Notes under the pieces: model-generated | Database searches by the model: none | Seen by the model: the letters and a program-made list of their open reading frames with translations, nothing else | Told to the model about the DNA's origin: nothing | In this document: positions 54,671 through 64,000 of the stretch, in pieces | Position numbering within the stretch: position 1 is the stretch's first letter | How the letters are laid out: every line of letters starts with the position of its first letter | Translations under genes and position numbers: made by a program | Assembly (NCBI GenBank): GCA_016789865.1 | Contig: JAEUPC010000241.1 | Span: 24,394-88,393, forward strand | DNA length: 64,000 nt | From: Rubrivivax sp. | Lineage (GTDB): Bacteria > Pseudomonadota > Gammaproteobacteria > Burkholderiales > Burkholderiaceae_C | Direction: 5' to 3'

Positions 54671-55663
54671 ATGCACTCCAACCATTGGCTTGCGGGTTCG
54701 CGCCCCAGCCGTCGCCATGCCATCGCGCAGTCGCTTGGCATCGGCATGGCCGGCGCCCTGCCGATCCTGGCGCTGCCGTCTGGCGCCACGGCGGGCGGGG
54801 GCGCCCCGCGCGTGCCGGGGGCGGCCAGCCGGTGGTTCACCACCTCGGATGGCCAGCGCTTGCACTACCTCGAGGCCGGGCCCCGGCTCGGCGCGACGTC
54901 GAAGGCTCCCACCCTGGTCTTCGTGCCGGGCTGGACGATGCCGGCGTGGATCTGGCAGGCGCAGATCGAGCACTTTGCCGAGCGGCATCGCGTGCTGGCC
55001 TTCGACCCGCGCGGCCAGGGCCGATCGGCGATCGCCACCGCCGGTTATGACTACGCCCGCCGCGCCGCCGACATCGCCGAACTGCTGGCGGCCGCCGGGA
55101 CCGGCGACAACGTGGTGCTCGTCGCCTGGTCGCTGGGCGTGCTGGAGAGCCTGCAGTTCATGCACGATGCGCGCGCCGCCGGCCGTGCCGCCCCGGTGCG
55201 CGCCCTGGTGCTGGTGGACAACTCGGTAGGCGTGGGCGATCCCCCCGCCGCCGACCCGACGTTCTTCCCGCGGCTGCGCGCCCGGCGCCGCGCCACGGTG
55301 GCCGGCTTCTGCGCCTCGATGTTCAAGCGCCGCCCCGAACCGCGCTGGCTGGACGAGCTGGTCGCCGACGCGCTGCGCATGTCGCTCGATGCCTCGATCA
55401 CCCTGCTGGCCCAGCCCCGCCCGCGCGAGTTCTGGCGCGACGCGCTGTACGCCACGGCGCAGCCCGTGCTGTACGCGCACACGCCGAAGTTCGCGCAGCA
55501 AGGCGAGATCGTGAGGGCGCGCATGCCTCACCTGGAAAGCGCGCTGTTCGCCGATGCCGGGCACGCCCTCTTCGTCGACGACGCGGCCCGGTTCAACGAG
55601 ACGATGGAGCGCTTCCTCGAGGCGGCGCTGGCCGCCCCGGCACCTGGAAGGCCGGCCCGGTGA
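54671..55663 (+). CDS. Alpha/beta hydrolase with Tat-type signal
   Basis: Hydrolase of 330 residues. N terminus with SRRHAIAQSLGIGMAG, a twin-arginine-like signal. Hydrolase motifs: VFVPGWTMPAWIW, FDPRGQGRS, nucleophile elbow VAWSLGV (Ser), DNS strand, and the C-terminal AGHALFVDD holding the His. Substrate unknown. Its stop overlaps the GTG of the next gene (GTGA), so the two are coupled. Confidence 0.82.
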   Translation: MHSNHWLAGSRPSRRHAIAQSLGIGMAGALPILALPSGATAGGGAPRVPGAASRWFTTSDGQRLHYLEAGPRLGATSKAPTLVFVPGWTMPAWIWQAQIEHFAERHRVLAFDPRGQGRSAIATAGYDYARRAADIAELLAAAGTGDNVVLVAWSLGVLESLQFMHDARAAGRAAPVRALVLVDNSVGVGDPPAADPTFFPRLRARRRATVAGFCASMFKRRPEPRWLDELVADALRMSLDASITLLAQPRPREFWRDALYATAQPVLYAHTPKFAQQGEIVRARMPHLESALFADAGHALFVDDAARFNETMERFLEAALAAPAPGRPAR

Positions 55664-58188
55664 GCGCGGCCACCCCCACGGTCACCACGGCAGCCGCCGG
55701 CCCGGCAGACCTCGGCCGGCCGCAGCTGCTGCCGCTGTTCCTCGTCGCGCTCGCCTCGGTGGGCTACGAGATCGCGCTGACGCGCTGGTTTGCCATCGTC
55801 AGCTGGAGCGAGTACGGCTACTGGGTCATCTCGATCACGATGGTGGGCATCGCGGCCAGCGGCGTGGTGCTCAACCTGGCCAAGGACTGGGTGCTGGCCC
55901 GCCCAGCGCGCGTGCATGGCGCGTTCGCCTGGCTGCCGCCGCTGATGATGCTGTCGCTGGCCGGCGGCTACCTCGCCATCGCCGCCATCGACTTCAATCC
56001 GCTGGCGCTGCAGAACCACGCCACGATGGGGGCGCAGCTGGTGAAGATTGCCGCCTACTACGCGGCGCTGTTCCCGTTCTTCTTCCTGAGCGGCGCGTTC
56101 ATCGGCCTGTACTTCATCGCCTTCGGGGACGACATCTCGCGCATCTATGCGGCCGACCTGGTCGGCGCCGGTGCCGCCGGCGTGGTGGTGGTGGCGCTGA
56201 TGTTCGTGCTGCACCCGTTCGCGCTGCCGCTGGCGCTGCTGCCGGTGCTGCTGTGGGCCGGCTGGCTGCTCGTGCCGCCGGCTTCGGCGCGCGCCTGGCG
56301 CGCCGGCCTGGTGGCGCTGGCCCTGGCCTGCGCGGCGTGCGTGGGGCTGTTCGCGCGCGCCGACTACAACGAGTACAAGGCCATCGCCGCACCGCTGCGC
56401 GTGGAGGGCAGCCAGCGCGTCGCGGTGCTGCAGTCGCCGCGCGGCATCTACGAGGTGCTGGACAACTTCACCGAGCGGCTCGATGTCGACCTTTCGAACA
56501 ACGAGGCGATGCTGGGCGGCGCCGAGCCGATCGCAACCTACGGCCTGTATGTCGACGGCAACCGCCTCACCTCGTTGCCCAAGCGGGCTCCGGCCGATCT
56601 GCCGTACCTGAACGCCGCACTTGACGCGCTGCCCTACCGCCTGGCGGCGCAGCCGCCGTCGGTGCTTCTGGTGGGCAGCCGCGGCGGCTTCCGCCTGGAC
56701 GAGGCGAAGCAGCTGGGGGCACGCCGCATCGTTGCCCTGGAGCCCGAGCCGACCCTGCACGCGCTGATCGGCCGGTACCGCCCCGATCTGCGCGACGACC
56801 CGCGCCGGCTGCCCACCGCGCCCTCGGCCTACCTGAGCCAGCGCGCGGCCGGCGACCCGCCCTTCGACCTCGTGGACATCGCGCTGGACTACCAGGGCAG
56901 CAGCGATGTCGCCAAGTACTCGTTCACCGTCGAGGGGCTGGCCGCGTATCACGCGGCGCTGTCGCCCTCGGGCATGGTCTCGGTGCCGATGTCGATCCGC
57001 GAGTTCACGGTCTACGCCGTCAAGCTCGTGCTCACCGCCCGCGAGGCGCTGCGCGCCGCCGGCGTGGCCGAGCCGGCGCGTCACATCGTGGTGGTCCGCT
57101 CGGCGTGGAACGCGCGCGTGCTGATCTCCAAGCAGCCATTCAGCGCCGAGGCGATCGCCACCATCCGCCGCTTCTGCGACGAGCGCTCGTTCGACATCTC
57201 CCACCTGCCGGGCACCGACCTCTCGCAGGCCAAGATCTGGAACGACCTGCCCGCGATCTCCTTCGAGGAGGTGCAACTCGGCGCCGCCGGCGAACGCCGG
57301 GATGCGCTGGCCGACGAGATCCGCGCCTTCGTGCTGCCGCCCGACGGCGTGGGCCGCCCGTGGCCCGCGGCCTACGACCTGAGCCCGGCCACCACCGACC
57401 GGCCGCACTTCTTCTCGGTGCTCAGGCTCACCGCGCTGAACGCCATCCTCGAACGCATCGACCTCGTGCCGCGCGAGGAGATCGGCGCGCTGGTCAGCCT
57501 GGCGGTGCTGGCGCAGTCGGTGGTCATTGCGCTGCTGGTGCTGTCGCTGCCGCTGTTCAGGCCCAAGACGATGGGCATCCACCCGGTGTTGGTGGGCAAG
57601 TCGATCGCCTACTTCGCGGGGCTGGGGTTGGGGTTCCTGTTCATCGAGATCTACCTGATCGAGAAGGCCACCTTCTTCCTCAACGACCGCACGCTCGGCT
57701 TCTCGCTCACGCTGGGCGCCATGCTGTTGTTCAGCGGCCTGGGCAGCTGGCTGAGCGGGCGCTGGGCCGTCGGCGGCGATGCGCTGCGCATCCGCCACGG
57801 GCTGCGCATGGCGTGCGTGGTAATCCTCGCCTGGTGTGCACTGGCCTTCGCGTTGGCCGCGTGGCTGCTGCCGCTGGCGCTGGGGTGGCCGCTGTCGGCG
57901 CGCATCGCGGTGCTGCTGGTGCTGATCGCGCCGGTGGGGCTGGCCCTGGGCTTCCCGTTCGCCTGCGGGCTGGCGGCGCTGCAGCCCTATCCGCACTTCG
58001 TGCCATGGGCCTGGAGCCTGAACGGCGCGTTTTCGGTGGTCGCTTCACCGCTGGCGCACCTGCTGGCCATGGGCCAGGGCAACCGCGCGCTGGTGGCGGC
58101 GGCGCTGGCGCTGTACCTGCTGGTGTGGCTGTGGCTGCCGCTGGAGAAGGCGGTCGCGGGGCACGCCGCGCCGGCCCCGGTGCGCTGA
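55660..58188 (+). CDS. Spermidine synthase-like integral membrane protein
   Basis: Protein of 842 residues with about six N-terminal membrane helices (to about 230), a central soluble Rossmann-like domain (about 250-600) and about eight C-terminal helices. The central domain has VLLVGSRGGFRLDEAKQLGARRIVALEPEP, a SAM-binding-like pattern, and FDLVDIALDYQGS. Polyamine-synthase-like enzymes fused to membrane helices are known but poorly studied. GTG 55660 overlaps the upstream hydrolase stop. The substrate is unknown; it might use decarboxylated SAM or SAM. Confidence 0.7.
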   Translation: MSAATPTVTTAAAGPADLGRPQLLPLFLVALASVGYEIALTRWFAIVSWSEYGYWVISITMVGIAASGVVLNLAKDWVLARPARVHGAFAWLPPLMMLSLAGGYLAIAAIDFNPLALQNHATMGAQLVKIAAYYAALFPFFFLSGAFIGLYFIAFGDDISRIYAADLVGAGAAGVVVVALMFVLHPFALPLALLPVLLWAGWLLVPPASARAWRAGLVALALACAACVGLFARADYNEYKAIAAPLRVEGSQRVAVLQSPRGIYEVLDNFTERLDVDLSNNEAMLGGAEPIATYGLYVDGNRLTSLPKRAPADLPYLNAALDALPYRLAAQPPSVLLVGSRGGFRLDEAKQLGARRIVALEPEPTLHALIGRYRPDLRDDPRRLPTAPSAYLSQRAAGDPPFDLVDIALDYQGSSDVAKYSFTVEGLAAYHAALSPSGMVSVPMSIREFTVYAVKLVLTAREALRAAGVAEPARHIVVVRSAWNARVLISKQPFSAEAIATIRRFCDERSFDISHLPGTDLSQAKIWNDLPAISFEEVQLGAAGERRDALADEIRAFVLPPDGVGRPWPAAYDLSPATTDRPHFFSVLRLTALNAILERIDLVPREEIGALVSLAVLAQSVVIALLVLSLPLFRPKTMGIHPVLVGKSIAYFAGLGLGFLFIEIYLIEKATFFLNDRTLGFSLTLGAMLLFSGLGSWLSGRWAVGGDALRIRHGLRMACVVILAWCALAFALAAWLLPLALGWPLSARIAVLLVLIAPVGLALGFPFACGLAALQPYPHFVPWAWSLNGAFSVVASPLAHLLAMGQGNRALVAAALALYLLVWLWLPLEKAVAGHAAPAPVR

Positions 58189-58320
58189 GCGCCATCGCCG
58201 CCCCATCCCCCCACCCCACGAACGCACGCCGCGCGCACCGCCCTCGCCGAAGGCCGTCTTCCGGCACGCCACCCGATCCGTTTGCTCACCTCACACCAGA
58301 CCCACCGTCCAGGAGAACCG

Positions 58321-59229
58321 ATGTTCCGACGTACCTTCAACGCGACCCTGCTCAGTGCGCTGGTCGCGCCCGCCAGCCGGGCCGTGGCGCAGCCCAGCGC
58401 CGCGGCCGCCTCCGCCCCGGCACCCACGGCGCCTGCCGCCAAATGGTCGCGCGAGGCCTACATCGCCGCCATGCAGGCCAGCGGCCGGCCGCACGACATC
58501 AGCGCCGGCGCGTTCGACGCCATCCAGAAGCGCCGGGACGCAGCGCTCAAGAACATCGAGCGCTATCTCGCCCAGCGCTTCACGAAGGCCGACCCGGCGG
58601 TGCTGAAGGCGTTCGCCGACCTGCCGCGCGAGTACTTCCACTACCAGTACGCCGACAAGCGCGCGCTGGCCGCCGACGCCTACGAGGCCGAGGCCAAGCC
58701 CTGGGCCATCGGCTACGGCTCGGCGCTTTCCGACTACCTCGGGCAGGCGTACATGACGCAGGCACTGCAGTGCGCGCCGGGCGACACGGTGCTGGAAATC
58801 GGCACCGGCTCGGGCTTCCAGAGCTCGCTGCTGTCGCGCATCGTCAAGAGCGTGTACTCGATCGAGATCATCGAGCCGCTGGGCAAGGCCGTGGCCAGCA
58901 TCTACAAGCCGCTGGGCATCACCAACGTCAGCACCAAGGTCGGCGACGGCTTCTACGGCTGGCCCGAGGTGCAGGGCGGCTTCGACAGCATCATCGTCAC
59001 CTGCGCGGCGCAGTACGTGCCGCCGGCGTTGTTCAAGCAGCTCAAGCCGGGCGGGCGCATGCTCATCCCGATCGGCCAGCCGTTCAAGCGCGGCCAGTTC
59101 CTGTTCATCTACAGCAAGGACGCCGACGGCAAGGTCACCTCGCGCAAGGACGTGGGCGTGTTCTTCATCCCGATGACCGGCGCGATGATGAAGGCGCCGC
59201 AAGGGGCAGCCTCGTCGGGCACCAACTGA
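58321..59229 (+). CDS. Protein-L-isoaspartate O-methyltransferase-like, exported
   Basis: SAM-dependent methyltransferase of 302 residues. N-terminal MFRRTFNATLLSALVAP and a Pro/Ala linker look like a signal (RRxF is Tat-like). The body has LPREYFHYQYAD, GYGSALSDYLGQAYMTQAL (in place of the usual GQTIS element), SAM motif VLEIGTGSGFQSSLLS and FDSIIVTCAAQYVPPALFKQLKPGGRML. AGGAGA lies 6 bases before ATG 58321. A secreted SAM enzyme is unusual. Confidence 0.8.
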   Translation: MFRRTFNATLLSALVAPASRAVAQPSAAAASAPAPTAPAAKWSREAYIAAMQASGRPHDISAGAFDAIQKRRDAALKNIERYLAQRFTKADPAVLKAFADLPREYFHYQYADKRALAADAYEAEAKPWAIGYGSALSDYLGQAYMTQALQCAPGDTVLEIGTGSGFQSSLLSRIVKSVYSIEIIEPLGKAVASIYKPLGITNVSTKVGDGFYGWPEVQGGFDSIIVTCAAQYVPPALFKQLKPGGRMLIPIGQPFKRGQFLFIYSKDADGKVTSRKDVGVFFIPMTGAMMKAPQGAASSGTN

Positions 59230-59293
59230 CCCGCGGCACGCAAAGGCTGCGGGCCCGGCCCGCGGCCCAGGAGAGCCGCGGTGGCGGCGCTTG

Positions 59294-60904
59294 CTACTCG
59301 GCGGCAGCGGCCGAGGCGCCCTGCGCCGCGGCCAGGACCGAAGTGCGCGTGGCCTTGGCGAACTCTTCGGGCCGCGACAGCGACAGCGCGAGCAGGCGCG
59401 TCAGCACGGCTTCGTGGTCCTGCGATGCCAGGCTCCAGTTGGGCAGCGCCTGCTTCGGGTCGGCCGGGTCGAGGTACTTGCCTTCCTTGCGGATCTCGAA
59501 GTGCAGGTGCGGACCGGTGGACATGCCGGTCGAGCCGACGAGGCCGATCTCCTGGCCGCGCTCGACGCGCGCACCCTCCTGCACGCCGACCCCGTAGCCC
59601 GACAGGTGGGCGTAGTAGGTCGTGATGCCGCCGCCGTGGTCCACCACCACAAGGTTGCCGTAGCCGCCGTTGGTGCCCGCGTGCACCACGGTGCCTTCGG
59701 ACACCGCCACCACCGGCGTGCCGGTGGGCGCCACGAAGTCGATGCCCAGGTGCTGCCCGCGCGAACGGAAGCTGCGCACCACCAGCCGCGGCTTGCCCCC
59801 GGGTGTCTTGGGCGGCGCGAACACGCGCTTGCGCACGATGACCGTGGCCGAGCCCACACCGCGCGAGATACGCCGGTAGTCCACCGGTGACTGCCACAGC
59901 ATGCGCTCGTAGTCGCCGCCCAGCGCGCTGACAAAGCCGCCGGGCAGCTCGTTCCGATCGACCCAGATCGCGCTGTCGATGGCCGCGCCGCGCTCGTCGA
60001 CCATCTCCACCGCCGCCGGCCGCGCCGACTCGCCCTCGCCGCTCATCACCAGGCGCACCCAGGCGGCGCGGTCGGTGTCCGGCTGGCGCTTCATCTGCCG
60101 CGCGAGCAACGACACCTCGCGCTGCCAGCGCGCGGGCACTTCGCCGGCTTCGCCGGCCAGGAGTCCCGCCAGCGAGACCCAGACCTCCTGCCTGGCCTGC
60201 GGGCCATGCGCCGGCAGTTCGGCGAGGTCATGCCAACTCGTCACGGCGCTCGCCCCCGGCTCCTTGCGGCTGACGACCATCGCCCGAGGCTGGTCACCGC
60301 CTTGCGGATCGGCGGCCGCGGGCACCAGCGCCAGCGACTCGATGCGCCAGTTCGGCGTGCGCACCGAAGCGAACGGCACGCACGGCGACCCTGGCGCGAG
60401 GGTCACGTCCGAGGTGCGCAACGACAAAGTCGCCTCGGGTGGCCCGCCGTCGATGCCCGCCGGCAGCTCCGGTGCGGCCGCGGGAACCTCGGGCAGCACG
60501 CCGGGCACGGGGAACTCGGCAGCCGCCGACCCCAACTCGTCGGAAAGCCAGCGGCCATGGGTGGTGTCCAGGCAGCCGTGCGCGAGCAGCGCCGTGGGGG
60601 CCGCGGCCACGGCGGCCGCGCCGACAGCAACATTCTTCGCAGCCACCGGGGCCTTCGGTGCGGCGGCCTTCGGTGCCGGGCGGCGGCCCGGTGCCTGGCT
60701 GCGCGAGCCCGGGGTGGCGACGGCCCGAGCCTTCGGGGGCGCCTTCGACACGGCCTGCCCCTGGGCAGCCGCCGGTGGCAGCAGCCCGAATCCGAAGCCG
60801 GCGAAGGCGATCAGCGCCAAGGCGAGCGACCCCACCCCCGGCAACGGCAGCCGCGCCCGGGCACCCGTTTCCTGTGGCGGCCTTCGGCCGGCCAGTTCTT
60901 TCAT
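59294..60904 (-). CDS. M23 family metallopeptidase with long N-terminal region
   Basis: Exported peptidase of 536 residues. Signal anchor ([24 protein letters not shown]), a Lys/Pro/Ala-rich linker, a long middle region, and a C-terminal M23 domain with zinc motif HLGIDF near 395 and HLHFE near 468. [12 protein letters not shown] and [14 protein letters not shown] match LytM proteins. ATG 60904 has GGAA upstream (about 8 bases); ATG 60949 is an alternative. Convergent with the methyltransferase gene. Confidence 0.88.
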   Translation of the reverse strand: MKELAGRRPPQETGARARLPLPGVGSLALALIAFAGFGFGLLPPAAAQGQAVSKAPPKARAVATPGSRSQAPGRRPAPKAAAPKAPVAAKNVAVGAAAVAAAPTALLAHGCLDTTHGRWLSDELGSAAAEFPVPGVLPEVPAAAPELPAGIDGGPPEATLSLRTSDVTLAPGSPCVPFASVRTPNWRIESLALVPAAADPQGGDQPRAMVVSRKEPGASAVTSWHDLAELPAHGPQARQEVWVSLAGLLAGEAGEVPARWQREVSLLARQMKRQPDTDRAAWVRLVMSGEGESARPAAVEMVDERGAAIDSAIWVDRNELPGGFVSALGGDYERMLWQSPVDYRRISRGVGSATVIVRKRVFAPPKTPGGKPRLVVRSFRSRGQHLGIDFVAPTGTPVVAVSEGTVVHAGTNGGYGNLVVVDHGGGITTYYAHLSGYGVGVQEGARVERGQEIGLVGSTGMSTGPHLHFEIRKEGKYLDPADPKQALPNWSLASQDHEAVLTRLLALSLSRPEEFAKATRTSVLAAAQGASAAAAE

Positions 60905-61507
60905 CGGGGGCTTCCTTTCCGCGGCCTGGCCAGGGGAGTGCACGGACATGCCTGTCCCGCGCTCGGTCGTGGTCTCCTCCGGCTCCCTTCGGGGGGCACC
61001 GGCCGCTCGGGCGGCGGCCTCGGCCGGCTGCCGACGTCGGCCGGGGCGGCGCAATCCACCGCGCGCAAGCCCCGCCACTGCCGGCAGAGGCGGCGAGTAT
61101 CGCCTGCCCGACCCAGACTCAATGCTAGTGGATGCCCTGGGCGGCGCCCGGTGGCCGGCCGCGCGCATGCGCACGGGGCCCCGAGGCTTGACAAGCCCCG
61201 GCCGCGAGCGGCCTGCCCGCCACGGCAGCGGGCATCGCTGCCCCGCCACCGCAGCGGCCAGGCTCGCTGGCAGGCGCTGGTAAACTGCTCGGCCTCATCG
61301 GCGGGGGGCGGCGGCAGCGCGCACGGTCGCCATGCGCTTGCGCCGCGCGGCCAGATCCACCTTCGACCCCAGTTCTCGCCGATCGGATCGCCCGCTGGAC
61401 ACCACCGGGCCGCCCCGCCGGCCGGCTGTTCGGGCGGCGGCGCAGCCCCACGGGGCCCAGCGCCTGCCGCTGCGACATTTACCTCGGGCCCACGGACTCA
61501 CCTCCCC
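60905..61507. other. 603-bp gene-poor gap between M23 and secA
   Basis: No convincing gene: the few open frames here have no homology-like motifs or start sites. It holds a candidate -10 TAAACT (61282-61287) that could belong to secA, and a GGCTTG-A-CAAGCC inverted repeat near 61186-61198. It serves as the divergent promoter region of the M23 gene and secA. Confidence 0.5.

Positions 61508-64000
<2,493 letters not shown>

Noticed and set aside
55528-57996. 822-codon minus-strand frame opposite the membrane protein
   Set aside because: Gln/Arg/His-rich shadow frame with no membrane helices or motifs.

Overview
The window is about 70% G+C, with tightly packed genes, many start/stop overlaps (ATGA, GTGA, TGATG), petABC-sspAB, an lpxC/dciA-like/M23/secA neighbourhood and an exosortase A (XrtA/PEP-CTERM) locus. 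This suggests a chromosome of a betaproteobacterium of the order Burkholderiales, probably from the Leptothrix/Rubrivivax/Methylibium side. That placement is inferred from gene content and order, not from a phylogeny. No insertion sequence, phage or CRISPR array was seen.

Region 1 (1-17.6 kb) is the right part of an exopolysaccharide/PEP-CTERM locus. It holds a truncated priming sugar transferase, the regulatory trio PrsK (histidine kinase), PrsR (sigma-54 activator) and PrsT (TPR lipoprotein), a coupled trypsin-like protease, and a UDP-glucuronate-4-epimerase-like enzyme on the other strand. It continues with a PA14-like exported protein with a degenerate PEP-CTERM-like tail, a PgaD/PgaC/PgaA-like polysaccharide synthesis and export operon without a PgaB deacetylase, and a run of acyl carrier protein, two exosortase-associated hydrolases and a free-standing condensation-domain enzyme. 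The exosortase itself is not in the window.

Region 2 (17.6-22.3 kb) holds a Tat-type lipoprotein with a Pro-Ala linker, a membrane diguanylate cyclase with an intact GGEEF and I-site, a PAS-LuxR regulator and an M16 peptidase.

Region 3 (22.3-32.1 kb) is the most notable part, a selenium locus. It has a SelD/SenC selenophosphate synthetase, a SenB-type selenosugar synthase, a SenA-type EgtB-like selenoneine synthase and EgtD (hercynine). Divergent from egtD is a four-gene ABC importer of the putative selenate type, followed directly by an ATP-grasp ligase of unknown substrate. Uptake, activation and selenoneine assembly are therefore encoded side by side. The starts of senB and senA overlap head to head, over a 12-bp tandem repeat.

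Region 4 (32.1-41.4 kb) has three YHS-domain lipoproteins (two share a perfectly identical 104-bp tract), a four-gene Mla-type lipid-transport operon, a dihydrolipoamide-dehydrogenase-like flavoprotein, lpxC and a small membrane protein.

Region 5 (41.5-64 kb) is mostly core housekeeping: a DegS/DegP-like protease, a Nif3-like protein, pdxA (preceded by two copies of a 62-63 bp hairpin repeat), a DUF1631 protein, mscL, petABC with a strong terminator, sspAB and tRNA-Thr(UGU). After these come a DciA-like protein, two M23 peptidases, a Tat-type hydrolase coupled to a large spermidine-synthase-like membrane protein, an exported isoaspartate-methyltransferase-like protein, and the first 831 codons of secA. 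The only stretch over 300 bp without a gene is 60905-61507.
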